Shown one piece after another: positions 1-8,049 of a stretch of DNA of 64,000 bases. The DNA lies in NCBI RefSeq assembly GCF_000014145.1, contig NC_008255.1, positions 4,108,001 to 4,172,000 on the forward strand, read 5' to 3'. Every line of letters starts with the position of its first letter. Position 1 is the first letter of the stretch. The notes under the pieces are model-generated. The model had not been told where the DNA came from. It did no database searches and saw nothing but the letters and a program-made list of their open reading frames with translations. Source of the stretch: Cytophaga hutchinsonii ATCC 33406. GTDB lineage: Bacteria > Bacteroidota > Bacteroidia > Cytophagales > Cytophagaceae. A program made the position numbers and the translations under genes.

Positions 1-43
1 CTAAGAGTTATCAGAAGCTAAATTAAAAAACTAAAAATGTATT

Positions 44-89
44 GTTCCCTCCGGTTAAAGTGCATAATTTAACCAGAGGGAACTTTTTG
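44..89 (+). terminator. Rho-independent terminator of the gene before the window
   Basis: A 15-pair stem (GTTCCCTC 44-51 and GGTTAAA 53-59 pairing with TTTAACC 68-74 and GAGGGAAC 76-83, one C/A mismatch) is followed by TTTTTG. It lies upstream of the first gene, so it should end a plus-strand transcript coming from outside the window. Confidence 0.8.
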
Positions 90-148
90 TTTATAACGGA
101 ATGTATTATAATAAAAATAAACCTGAGGTTTAATCCGTTTAAAGTTAT

Positions 149-844
149 ATGAAACTTATTAGTGCAGTCCTGTTAGTATTCTTTCATGTAACTGTATTTG
201 CCCAGGCAAATCCGGATAGCAGTGTATTCAATAATAGCTTTGTATTCAACAATGGCATTTACACTTCGCTTGAAGAATTAAAAGAGAATGCTCCGCGATT
301 TTTGAATTGCGAATTAGATCTTGATAAAAAAAACGAAAAAATATATACAGAAGATCTGTATTATATAAACAGCAGAAAAACGCGGTTAAAATATGAAGCA
401 CCTTTATATGCAGTAGTTGCAGATGGGCGATTATCAATATTTTATAAAACAAAACTGAATATAATTTTTTTAAAAGGTGCTCTGTCTACTTTTATTTTAG
501 AAGAAGTTGTTACAACAACCCAATACCCGCAAAACAATGCTGGTGGTTATGGGTATCCAGGCTATGGATATCCGGGATATGGTATGGGCCCCTCAATGCC
601 CATTACTACAAGCCATGTAGAGACAAATATTTATTTTCTGGATTATGAAACGGGCATCATTGAAAAAGTATCAAGAGAAAATCTTGAACCATTTATATAC
701 CGGGATGCGATACTCTACGAAAGTTTCAAAAAAATAAAAGGTGATTCAAACCATAGAAAATCATATCCTTTTATCTCGCAATACAATACGCGGAATCCGG
801 TTTATATCGCTATATTGCCTGAAGAAAATACAGATAACGATTGA
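149..844 (+). CDS. Secreted protein of unknown function with Gly-Tyr-Pro-rich loop
   Basis: A 231-residue protein with a clear N-terminal signal peptide (hydrophobic residues about 3-17, probable cleavage after the FAQA stretch near residue 20). No known domain is recognised. Residues about 131-150 form a low-complexity Gly/Tyr/Pro segment with a repeated GYPGYG unit; the rest alternates short beta-like stretches and charged turns. It stands alone between a terminator (44-89) and the rhodanese-thioredoxin gene 53 nt downstream, with which it may be co-transcribed. The Gly-rich loop in a small secreted protein is also seen in the product of 45430-46077, although the two do not align clearly by eye. 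Export to periplasm or surface is inferred; function is unknown. Confidence 0.75.
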   Translation: MKLISAVLLVFFHVTVFAQANPDSSVFNNSFVFNNGIYTSLEELKENAPRFLNCELDLDKKNEKIYTEDLYYINSRKTRLKYEAPLYAVVADGRLSIFYKTKLNIIFLKGALSTFILEEVVTTTQYPQNNAGGYGYPGYGYPGYGMGPSMPITTSHVETNIYFLDYETGIIEKVSRENLEPFIYRDAILYESFKKIKGDSNHRKSYPFISQYNTRNPVYIAILPEENTDND

Positions 845-897
845 CCAGAATGAAGTCTATAAATTAACAGTTCAGGTTGATCTAAACATAAAATAAA

Positions 898-1632
898 ATG
901 GTACAGTACTTTTTAGGATTTGTATTTGCAGCTACCACCTTATTGGTATCGTGCTCAAATCAACAGACACAGACAAAAGCAATCACAGTATCTGATACAA
1001 CCTTGTTATCAGCAGAAGAATTTTCTCAAAAAATAAAAAAAGAACCCAATGCGCTGATTCTGGATGTACGAACTCCGGAAGAATTTTCTGAAGCACATAT
1101 TGCCAATGCAACAAATGTAAACTGGAAAGATAATTTTGCATCCGGCATAACGGAAGTAAATAAAAATCAACCGGTGTTGGTGTATTGTTTAAGCGGGGGA
1201 AGAAGTGCTTCCGCTTCAGACTACCTGAGAAAAAATGGCTACACACAGGTATATGAACTGCAAGGCGGGTTATTAAAATGGCAGGCTTCAAATTTTGAAG
1301 TGGTTGCAGATACCGTAACTGCCGCTCAGGATTCAGGAATGACGCTGCAGCAATTCGAAGCACTGTTGGTAACGGATAAATATGTACTGATAGACTTCTA
1401 TGCTACGTGGTGCGGCCCATGTAAAATGATGGAGCCTGCGTTAGAAGATATTGCTGCAACAATGTCTGACAAAGTTATCGTTGTGCGGATTGATGTAGAT
1501 AAAAATGAAGAACTCTCTAAACATTTTGAAGTTGAATCCTTGCCGACCGTTCAGATCTATAAAAATAAAAAACTGGTTTGGGAAGACATCGGCTATAAAA
1601 CAAAAAAACAATTGGTCAGCCAGTTGAAATAA
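898..1632 (+). CDS. Rhodanese-thioredoxin fusion lipoprotein
   Basis: A 244-residue two-domain protein. The N-terminus is a lipoprotein signal with lipobox LVSC (lipidated Cys19). Residues about 35-135 are a rhodanese domain: the LDVRTPEEF motif (about 55-63) and active-site loop YCLSGGRS with catalytic Cys97. Residues about 145-244 are a thioredoxin domain with WCGPCK (CGPC at 172-175) and the cis-proline loop SLPT (Pro216). Rhodaneses move sulfane sulfur through a Cys persulfide, and thioredoxins reduce disulfides or persulfides. A single envelope-anchored chain may therefore accept and then reduce sulfane sulfur; this coupling is inferred. All key residues are present and the gene ends in its own strong terminator. 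Confident in the domains, not in the substrate. Confidence 0.9.
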   Translation: MVQYFLGFVFAATTLLVSCSNQQTQTKAITVSDTTLLSAEEFSQKIKKEPNALILDVRTPEEFSEAHIANATNVNWKDNFASGITEVNKNQPVLVYCLSGGRSASASDYLRKNGYTQVYELQGGLLKWQASNFEVVADTVTAAQDSGMTLQQFEALLVTDKYVLIDFYATWCGPCKMMEPALEDIAATMSDKVIVVRIDVDKNEELSKHFEVESLPTVQIYKNKKLVWEDIGYKTKKQLVSQLK

Positions 1633-1653
1633 GCAATTTATAAAGACCTTACA

Positions 1654-1690
1654 GAAGCCGGGAACCGATAACAGTTCCCGGCTTCTTTGT
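1654..1690 (+). terminator. Terminator after rhodanese-thioredoxin gene
   Basis: Perfect 12-bp stem, GAAGCCGGGAAC (1654-1665) with GTTCCCGGCTTC (1674-1685), 8-nt loop, then TTTGTT. It lies 21 nt after the stop codon. Confidence 0.85.
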
Positions 1691-1745
1691 TAGCTACCGG
1701 ATGCATTAAAAACCGAATATTTTTAGACGTGTCGGTTTATCTGGT

Positions 1746-1753
1746 TATTTTTG
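1746..1753 (+). promoter_or_regulatory. Candidate -7 element TATTTTTG
   Basis: Exact match to the Bacteroidota -7 consensus TAnnTTTG, 20 nt before the ATG at 1774. No clear -33 TTTG partner is visible, so support is moderate. A start here would exclude the longer TTG-initiated reading at 1687. Confidence 0.35.
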
Positions 1754-1773
1754 TTCCCTTCAATACTTCATGT

Positions 1774-2748
1774 ATGCGCAACGAATTTAAAAGCCTGCTG
1801 AAAGACACCATAAAGTCTGCAGTAGGTTTATATAAAATAATGATACCCATTTCGATTATTGTAAAATTGCTGCAATATTTTGGCTTCATTGCCATTTTGG
1901 GAGAAGTACTTGCACCTGTAATGAAATTGGTTGGTTTACCCGGCGCATGCGGCATTGTTTGGGCTACAACTATGGTTACCAATATTTATGGCGGCATGAT
2001 GACCTTCTACTCATTGCCCGTTTTATCAACACTAAGCACCGCCCAGGTTTCTGTTTTATGCAGCCTTATGTTAATGGCACATGCACTCCCGATTGAATTG
2101 CAGGTTGCCAGAAAAGCCGGATGCCGCCTGGCTATTATGTTTTTAATCCGATTTGGTTTTGGTATCGTAACCGGAATACTGATGTTTCAGTTGCTGCAAT
2201 TGACCGGTTTGTTGCAGGAACAAAACGTAGTGCAATGGCAGCCGGAAACAATTGAAAATCCTACGCTGCTGGCATGGCTGTCAGGTGAATTGAAAAAATA
2301 CATCATTGTATTTTTTGTTGTAATGGCATTGTTGTTTGTTATGCGGATATTAAAAAAATCTGGCGCGCTGGATTGGTTCAGCGAAGCATTGAAACCTGTC
2401 TTAGGTATAATGGGTATTAACAAGGAAGTAATACCAATGACCGTAATTGGTTTGAGTCTTGGAATTTTATATGGAGGAGCGCTGATTATAAAAGAGACCG
2501 AAGAAAAAAACATTCCTAAAACAGATATCTTTTATTCATTTGTATTAATGGGTCTTTGTCACAGTTTGATTGAAGATTCATTGCTTATGATTTCAATGGG
2601 TGCGCACTGGAGCATGATCTTTATTTTCAGAATGCTTTTTGCACTGACTGTTACGTACTTGCTGGTTAAAGTAACAAAATTGTTCGCATCCAAACATATA
2701 GAAAGAATAGCAATGATTAAAAAGCAGAAAACAAGTAAAGAGCTATAA
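1774..2748 (+). CDS. Nucleoside-recognition (Gate) domain membrane protein, SpmA/B-like
   Basis: A polytopic membrane protein of 324 residues. Two Gate-type segments are visible: one near the N-terminus (motif GIVWATTMVTNIYGG) and a second in the C-terminal half (GLSLGILYGGALI, then a conserved LMGLCHSLIEDS). This is the pattern of nucleoside-recognition/spore-maturation-like proteins, whose substrate is generally not known. I chose ATG 1774 over an in-frame TTG at 1687, because 1687 lies inside the T-tract of the preceding terminator and a -7 box sits at 1746. The cytoplasmic C-terminus is Lys-rich. The neighbours (rhodanese-thioredoxin upstream, SMP-30 downstream) do not suggest a substrate. 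Confidence 0.8.
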   Translation: MRNEFKSLLKDTIKSAVGLYKIMIPISIIVKLLQYFGFIAILGEVLAPVMKLVGLPGACGIVWATTMVTNIYGGMMTFYSLPVLSTLSTAQVSVLCSLMLMAHALPIELQVARKAGCRLAIMFLIRFGFGIVTGILMFQLLQLTGLLQEQNVVQWQPETIENPTLLAWLSGELKKYIIVFFVVMALLFVMRILKKSGALDWFSEALKPVLGIMGINKEVIPMTVIGLSLGILYGGALIIKETEEKNIPKTDIFYSFVLMGLCHSLIEDSLLMISMGAHWSMIFIFRMLFALTVTYLLVKVTKLFASKHIERIAMIKKQKTSKEL

Positions 2749-2799
2749 TCGACAGGATTGAAACTTTTCACATCAAAATATAATTTGTACTTTAGCCCA

Positions 2800-3822
2800 A
2801 TGAAAAAATATATTTTAATTTCCGTACTTTTCGCTGCTGCCTTTGCAGCATGCACACATGAAAAACCAGCTACACAGGTAACGCTTATGGATACGCTTAG
2901 TGAAATAGAGATCTTAGATCCTGAAGCAGAAAAATTATTTTCTAAAGAAACAAAAGCTGAAGTTATTGCATCAGGCTTTTTATGGTCGGAAGGACCGCTA
3001 TGGTTAAAAGACGAACAAAAATTAATTTTTTCTGATGTGCCAAGAAACAGAATCAACAGCTGGTCTGAAAAAGACAGCTTACAGCTTTATCTTGAACCGT
3101 CTGGCTATACAGACACCATTAAACGTGGCGGCGAAACAGGATCAAATGGTTTGTGTTTAAGCAAAGACGGAAAATTAATTTTAGCACAACACGGAGACAG
3201 ACGTATTGCTGAAATGCAGGCACCATTAAATGCGCCGAAGGCAGATTTTAAAACACTTGCCGGCACATTTAACGGTAAACGTTTCAGCAGCCCGAACGAT
3301 GTGTGTGCAGACAGCAAAGGAAATTATTATTTTACAGATCCTCCGTACGGACTAGAAAAACAGGAAAATGATCCGGCAAAAGAACAGCCAAAAGAAGGCG
3401 TATATAGAATCAATGCAGATGGATCGGTAGAGCAGCTTATTGATTCATTAACGCGCCCCAACGGTGTAATTGTTTCAAATGACGGCAGTAAATTATACGT
3501 AGCGAACTCTGATCCGGCGCGGGCTATCTGGGCAGTATACGATATTGATGCAGCAGGTAAATTGTCCAATGGAAAAATATTGATGGATGCCACTGCGTAT
3601 GTACCTAAAGGTAAAGGCTTGCCGGACGGTTTAAAAATGAACAAGGCGGGCTACATTTATGCTACAGGCCCTTGCGGTGTCTGGGTATTTAATCCTTCCG
3701 GAAAACATATTGCAACGATAAAGATTAAAGAACACGCTTCTAATGTCGCATTAGATGATACAGAATCTTATTTATACATTACGGCAAACATGTATTTGTT
3801 ACGCTTGAAACTAGCTAAATGA
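2800..3822 (+). CDS. SMP-30/gluconolactonase-like lipoprotein
   Basis: A 340-residue protein with a lipobox (FAAC, Cys18) followed by a six-bladed SMP-30/gluconolactonase-type propeller. The four expected metal ligands are visible: Glu in SEGPLW, Asn in SPNDV, Asn in RPNGV and Asp in LPDGL. The family hydrolyses sugar lactones or related esters using one divalent metal; the substrate here is not known. The ATG at 2800 was chosen over an upstream TTG (2758) because the signal peptide begins exactly there. Its TGA stop overlaps the ATG of the sigma factor gene (3819) by 4 nt, which suggests translational coupling. A second family member lies at 21123-21983. Confidence 0.88.
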   Translation: MKKYILISVLFAAAFAACTHEKPATQVTLMDTLSEIEILDPEAEKLFSKETKAEVIASGFLWSEGPLWLKDEQKLIFSDVPRNRINSWSEKDSLQLYLEPSGYTDTIKRGGETGSNGLCLSKDGKLILAQHGDRRIAEMQAPLNAPKADFKTLAGTFNGKRFSSPNDVCADSKGNYYFTDPPYGLEKQENDPAKEQPKEGVYRINADGSVEQLIDSLTRPNGVIVSNDGSKLYVANSDPARAIWAVYDIDAAGKLSNGKILMDATAYVPKGKGLPDGLKMNKAGYIYATGPCGVWVFNPSGKHIATIKIKEHASNVALDDTESYLYITANMYLLRLKLAK

Positions 3823-4424
3823 GCACAGTACGCAGATTAATTAAAGACAACGAAAAAGAATGGCCTTCTGAAAACAAGGAGGCCTTTTTTGAATCGTTGT
3901 TTCACACCTATTACAAAACACTTTGCCGTTTTTCTTTTCGCATTGTACACGACAAAGAAAAAGCCGAAGATGTTGTTCAATCCTGCTTTATAAATTTTTG
4001 GCAAAAGAGAGATCAGTTAACCCTGCACGCTTCCTTTAAGTCTTATTTATTCAGGGCAGTATATAACAGAAGCATCAATGAATACAATCAATCTAAAAAG
4101 ACCAGCCATCAGGAATTATCTGTATTAGAAGAAGAAAGCAGCTCCAGGTCAGATGATCCGCTGCTGCAATTGCAGGCGCTGGAACTGGAGCAGAAAATTG
4201 CTTATGCCATCGGATCCATGCCGGAAGGCTGCAGAACCATTTTTTTGCTGAGTCGCGAAGAACAGCTGTCATATAAAGAAATCGCCGAAATGCTGGAAAT
4301 TTCAATAAAAACAGTTGAAAACCAAATGGGTAAAGCATTAAAAATCATGAGGGAACATCTTTTTACCGCATGCATGCTGGTGTTTTTATATGAAACAATT
4401 GCAGAAATTTTATTTATCGGATAG
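3819..4424 (+). CDS. ECF sigma factor, FecI-like (Bacteroides type)
   Basis: A 201-residue ECF sigma factor. Region 2 spans about residues 25-95 (FHTYYKTLCRFSFRIV and AEDVVQSCFINFW, the helix that binds the -10 region). Region 4 spans about 125-185, with a helix-turn-helix around LSYKEIAEMLEISIKTVENQ. A short hydrophobic tail (about 185-201) follows; similar tails occur in Bacteroidota ECF factors. The gene overlaps the SMP-30 gene by 4 nt, and the FecR-like anti-sigma gene follows 38 nt later. Inferred job: transcribing a small regulon, probably the adjacent STN-domain genes, when FecR releases it. Confidence 0.93.
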   Translation: MSTVRRLIKDNEKEWPSENKEAFFESLFHTYYKTLCRFSFRIVHDKEKAEDVVQSCFINFWQKRDQLTLHASFKSYLFRAVYNRSINEYNQSKKTSHQELSVLEEESSSRSDDPLLQLQALELEQKIAYAIGSMPEGCRTIFLLSREEQLSYKEIAEMLEISIKTVENQMGKALKIMREHLFTACMLVFLYETIAEILFIG

Positions 4425-4462
4425 GGGTAACCGTAACAATCCTTGTCATATACTTACTAGTC

Positions 4463-5485
4463 ATGAAAAACGCTGATATACAAAATATAGAATACTGGTA
4501 CGAAACGATAACTGCCTACAAGCAGGGAGAACTTTCCGAACAGGAAACAATGGAATTGTTTCGCTGGAAGGAGGAGCGTTCAGAACATGCTGTATTTTTT
4601 GAGCAAACGGTTCAGGCCTGGGAGGCATCCAGAGAAAAGACGGCTTTCCCGGATTTCGATATTTCAAAAGCCTGGGCGAAGGTAAAAGCCCAAACAATAG
4701 ACGCAACCCAACCAATCGAGCGTTCATTATGGAATAAAGTGTCTGCCATGCCATTCTTCAGAGCGGCAGCGGCAGTATTAGTATTAGTGACACTTACGTG
4801 GGCAATGAGTAAAATAATGGTTACCAAACCCACATTCACAGATCTGCAGTCTTTCAAAGGCATGAAAGAATTTTACCTGCCGGATAGCAGCAAAGTTTAT
4901 TTACACGACACAACAACACTTAGATATTCATCCACTTACGGAGAAGAGGAACGCATGGTATTTCTTGATGGAGAAGCATTTTTTGAAGTTAGGAAAGACG
5001 CTGCAAAACCTTTTACAGTATTGTCTTACCGTTCCCGCGTGATCGTTAAGGGTACATCTTTTATGGTATGCAGCCGGTCAAAAGATTCTATAGATGTTGT
5101 TGAAGTAGAAGAAGGAAAAGTTGCTGTACTTGAAAAATACAGCCGTTCAGGTAAAGAGCTTATGCTTACAAAAGGTATGAAAGCGTGTGTGGATGTGTAT
5201 GGTGGTTTACATCAAAGCACAGAAACAATTTCAAATACAGCAGCATGGAGAAATAAGCCGCTTATTTTTGTGGGCGCTCCACTGGCAGATGTTTTAAAAG
5301 AATTAAAATCGAAAAGAAATACGGTAGTTGTTCTTGACAACAAACAAGCTGCAAGCTGCAGATTTACCGGTGAGTTTGAAAACACACCTGCAAAGGATAT
5401 CGTTGAGATCATCGCACTTTCACTCAATTTACAAGTCGTAAAAGAAGGCGACACTTTTATTCTTAAAGGCGAAGGTTGCAAATAA
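4463..5485 (+). CDS. FecR-like anti-sigma factor (DUF4974 C-terminus)
   Basis: A 340-residue single-pass inner-membrane protein. Residues 1-90 are the cytoplasmic sigma-binding part. A transmembrane helix covers about 98-119. The periplasmic FecR domain lies at about 128-240 (LPDSSKVYLH, FLDGEAFFEV, FTVLSYRSRVIVKGTSF), and a DUF4974/STN-like domain at about 265-338 (ADVLKELKSKRN, ALSLNLQVVKEGDTFIL). In the Fec system such proteins hold the sigma factor until a receptor STN domain signals across the periplasm. It sits between the sigma gene and an STN-domain gene (33 nt downstream), which fits a linear signalling cassette. Confidence 0.93.
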   Translation: MKNADIQNIEYWYETITAYKQGELSEQETMELFRWKEERSEHAVFFEQTVQAWEASREKTAFPDFDISKAWAKVKAQTIDATQPIERSLWNKVSAMPFFRAAAAVLVLVTLTWAMSKIMVTKPTFTDLQSFKGMKEFYLPDSSKVYLHDTTTLRYSSTYGEEERMVFLDGEAFFEVRKDAAKPFTVLSYRSRVIVKGTSFMVCSRSKDSIDVVEVEEGKVAVLEKYSRSGKELMLTKGMKACVDVYGGLHQSTETISNTAAWRNKPLIFVGAPLADVLKELKSKRNTVVVLDNKQAASCRFTGEFENTPAKDIVEIIALSLNLQVVKEGDTFILKGEGCK

Positions 5486-5518
5486 CCATCTAAATACTTA
5501 AATAGTAAGAAAAAAAGA

Positions 5519-7237
5519 ATGAAGATGAGGCAAAAAATTCATCTAACATTACTTTTTTTGTTCATTTCCATGCAAGCGAGTCTTGCTCAAGTATTGGATA
5601 AAAAAGTAACAATGCAATTTCAGAATATTAGTCTGGAACAGGCATTAAAAAAAATAAAATCAAGTTACGGTGTTAATTTTTCTTATTCTCCAGATCAGGT
5701 TGATTTAAGCAAGCATGTTTCATTTCAGGTAAGAAACGAAAGTTTGGGACAGGTTCTAAACCAATTATTCAGATCGACTCCAATTACATACAGAGCTGTT
5801 GGAAATCAAATTGTTTTAAAGAGCGGAAAAAGTGTGCCTAAACACACCGCAGGAACAAGGCCGTTGCAGCCTCCCGTAATACAAACAAAAGATTCGCTTG
5901 AAAACACTACCGTTAACAAAACAGACACACTCAATCAATACGTCATTCCGGTTAAGCCGCTTGAAGTTGCTGCTAAAGACAGTACACAGGCAATAAAAGA
6001 ACTAGACAATTCTTATTCAAAAGGACTAATAGATCTTAATTCGATTTATGGACAGAAGAAAGATAGTGTTGCTGTACAATCGTATTTAAATAAAACACAG
6101 TTAAAGCAAAGCTGGAAAGCAGCAAAAATGGAACTGGAACGCGAATACAAACAATTGCGTGACAGTATTATGTTTGCAAAAAAGTATAAAGAGGCAGACT
6201 CTTCAACCATTAAATACGATGAAGATTTATTAATTCAGGACGATTTTCAATTTACAGGTATATATCCGTTAGGGTCACATCTTTTGACAAGCGGTTTATA
6301 TAGAAATAAATATTCGTTAAACCTTATTGGCGGCTATAATGGTGCGGTTTCCAAATTAGAATTCGGGATTGTTGGAAATATTATCCGAAGAGAAGTACAG
6401 GGAGTGCAATTTGCCGGCGTTGCAAATATTGTTGGCGAATATGTACGGGGATGCCAGTTTGCGGGTGTTGCAAACATCACAAGTCAGGAAGTAATCGGCG
6501 GACAGTTTGCCGGCATTGTAAATGTAGCAAATGGTGCCATGTACGGAGTACAAGGGTCAGGTGTTGTGAATGTTGGAACAGAACAATTAGATGGCGTGCA
6601 AGTAGCAGGATTAGTAAATCAACACAGCGGCACCGTGAATGGCGGGCAGATTGGTTTGGTTAATAATGCACACAAGGTAAATGGTTTTCAATTTGGCCTG
6701 ATTAATATATGCGATTCTATGCACGGTATACCATTTGGTTTATTATCGATTTGTAAAAATGGATATGGAAGAATTGAAGCGTACTATTCAGAAACAACCC
6801 GCGCCAATGTATTGATCAAAAGCGGCGTTAAAAGTTTATACAATATTTTTCAGTTCGGAATAAATTTCAATTCGAGCTACTACCGATGGACGCTGGGCTA
6901 TGGATTGGGCTCAACTGTTCAAATGAGTAAAAACGCAACCATTTCCTTTGATGCAATATTAATGCACATCAACGAAAATCAGGCGTTCACCGATAATTTA
7001 AATGAAGAAATACAATTTCGTATCATGCTTGGATTAAATATTACAAAACGCGTTTCTATTTTTGCTGGCCCTTCAATAAACACATCCTTTTCAAAATATA
7101 AAAATCCGGATGGAACACTGGGCTCAAAAATGATTCCCAAAAAAGGTATTATTTACGATCACACCATTAACGGCAAAGATGGTTTAAGCATCTACAACCC
7201 GTACTGGCTGGGCTTTAATGTTGGCTTGAGATTTTAA
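5519..7237 (+). CDS. STN-domain outer-membrane protein with 16/14-residue repeats, copy 1
   Basis: A 572-residue exported protein with a signal peptide at about 1-23. The STN (secretin/TonB short N-terminal) domain spans about 28-103 (LEQALKKIKSSYGVNFSYS; VGNQIVLK at its end). A Ser/Thr/Lys linker follows, then a predicted helical stretch (about 160-215). Residues 293-414 hold eight tandem repeats: five of 16 residues and three of 14, core VxGxQxAGxVN. The C-terminal third looks like beta strands and ends in the aromatic GLRF, as outer-membrane barrels do. The repeats resemble the LA_2272-type surface-repeat family. It follows sigma and FecR genes where a TonB receptor would normally be. Inference: the STN domain signals to FecR. 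The ligand is unknown. Its paralogue is at 8050-9777. Confidence 0.85.
   Translation: MKMRQKIHLTLLFLFISMQASLAQVLDKKVTMQFQNISLEQALKKIKSSYGVNFSYSPDQVDLSKHVSFQVRNESLGQVLNQLFRSTPITYRAVGNQIVLKSGKSVPKHTAGTRPLQPPVIQTKDSLENTTVNKTDTLNQYVIPVKPLEVAAKDSTQAIKELDNSYSKGLIDLNSIYGQKKDSVAVQSYLNKTQLKQSWKAAKMELEREYKQLRDSIMFAKKYKEADSSTIKYDEDLLIQDDFQFTGIYPLGSHLLTSGLYRNKYSLNLIGGYNGAVSKLEFGIVGNIIRREVQGVQFAGVANIVGEYVRGCQFAGVANITSQEVIGGQFAGIVNVANGAMYGVQGSGVVNVGTEQLDGVQVAGLVNQHSGTVNGGQIGLVNNAHKVNGFQFGLINICDSMHGIPFGLLSICKNGYGRIEAYYSETTRANVLIKSGVKSLYNIFQFGINFNSSYYRWTLGYGLGSTVQMSKNATISFDAILMHINENQAFTDNLNEEIQFRIMLGLNITKRVSIFAGPSINTSFSKYKNPDGTLGSKMIPKKGIIYDHTINGKDGLSIYNPYWLGFNVGLRF
6395..6760 (+). repeat. Coding repeat region of copy 1 (8 units)
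   Basis: Codons 293-414 of the STN-repeat protein encode five 16-residue units followed by three 14-residue units. Each unit begins with a V/L/M-x-G-x-Q pattern and ends near Asn. The next residues, GYGR (415-418), close the array. Confidence 0.85.
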
Positions 7238-7356
7238 TGTGTTTCGTTTTTTCTATTAATAATCTGATCGCTGTTCTGGGGCAAATAATTATTGCATGGC
7301 ATAACCAACATCTTTTAGAATGGAGAAGCCATAAGGCTTGCGCGTTAAAAAAGAAT

Positions 7357-7773
7357 TTATTTCCAATAGATTACAGGAAGTAAAACTAAATAAGCTGCGT
7401 GCGCGCCTATAAGTATGGAAACACAGCCTTGCACAACTGAAAAAGGTGTGCTTGTGTTTTCAACCGGATTTTTAGCGGCCCACAATCCAAACAGTTTGGA
7501 TTTTACCGAAGAAATGAAACTTCCCAGCACAGAGTTGGCAACAAATATAAATAACATACCTGCAGTCAAAAAACCGAAAATTTTTAACAGCAACAAACTG
7601 AGTTCAGATCTCGATGATTGATCTAATTTTTCAAAATAGTTTTGTCCTCCCCAGGCCGCTATCCAAAATAAAAACCATGCGCCAATAATAAAACAAACCG
7701 CGAAGCTTCCCGCAGCAGTATGTATGGGTTTTTTATTAGAACGGTAGTAGGTGGTAACGGTTGAACGTTTCAT
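7357..7773 (-). CDS. Small membrane protein of unknown function
   Basis: A 138-residue protein with three hydrophobic helices (about residues 24-42, 60-82 and 115-136) and a basic N-terminus. I start it at ATG 7773 because the longer reading frame to 7890 adds a polar stretch without a membrane or signal character. It lies antisense between the two paralogous STN-repeat genes, so it may have been trapped by the duplication that made them. No family is recognised. Codon use and the hydrophobic pattern look genuine. Confidence 0.65.
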   Translation of the reverse strand: MKRSTVTTYYRSNKKPIHTAAGSFAVCFIIGAWFLFWIAAWGGQNYFEKLDQSSRSELSLLLLKIFGFLTAGMLFIFVANSVLGSFISSVKSKLFGLWAAKNPVENTSTPFSVVQGCVSILIGAHAAYLVLLPVIYWK

Positions 7774-8049
7774 ATTTTTTTGAATAAATAGTTTTGTATG
7801 TATTGCAAAATGTTTGCCAGCTTCGTAGGGGTAGGCGTTAATTTGATTGTCTAACCAGTACAAAGAACAATCTGGCAGTAAATTATACAACTATGCAACA
7901 GTGATTTTCTTTTCTGTTTTATAACAGAAAAATCAGTTCGATTAAACATAGCAACGGAATGTCGCACATACATTTCACAGGATTATTTTACCTGGTGCAG
8001 ATCTGAAAGTAATAAATAAAATCATTCCTCATTTTAATAAATACACACA

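Noticed and set aside
540-600. Possible CRISPR-like or minisatellite repeat
   Set aside because: It is a coding GYPGYG repeat of the secreted protein, with two to three units and no spacers. No CRISPR array was seen elsewhere.
1687-1773. Upstream TTG start for the Gate-domain protein
   Set aside because: It lies in the T-tract of the preceding terminator, and a -7 box and a better ATG lie at 1746 and 1774.
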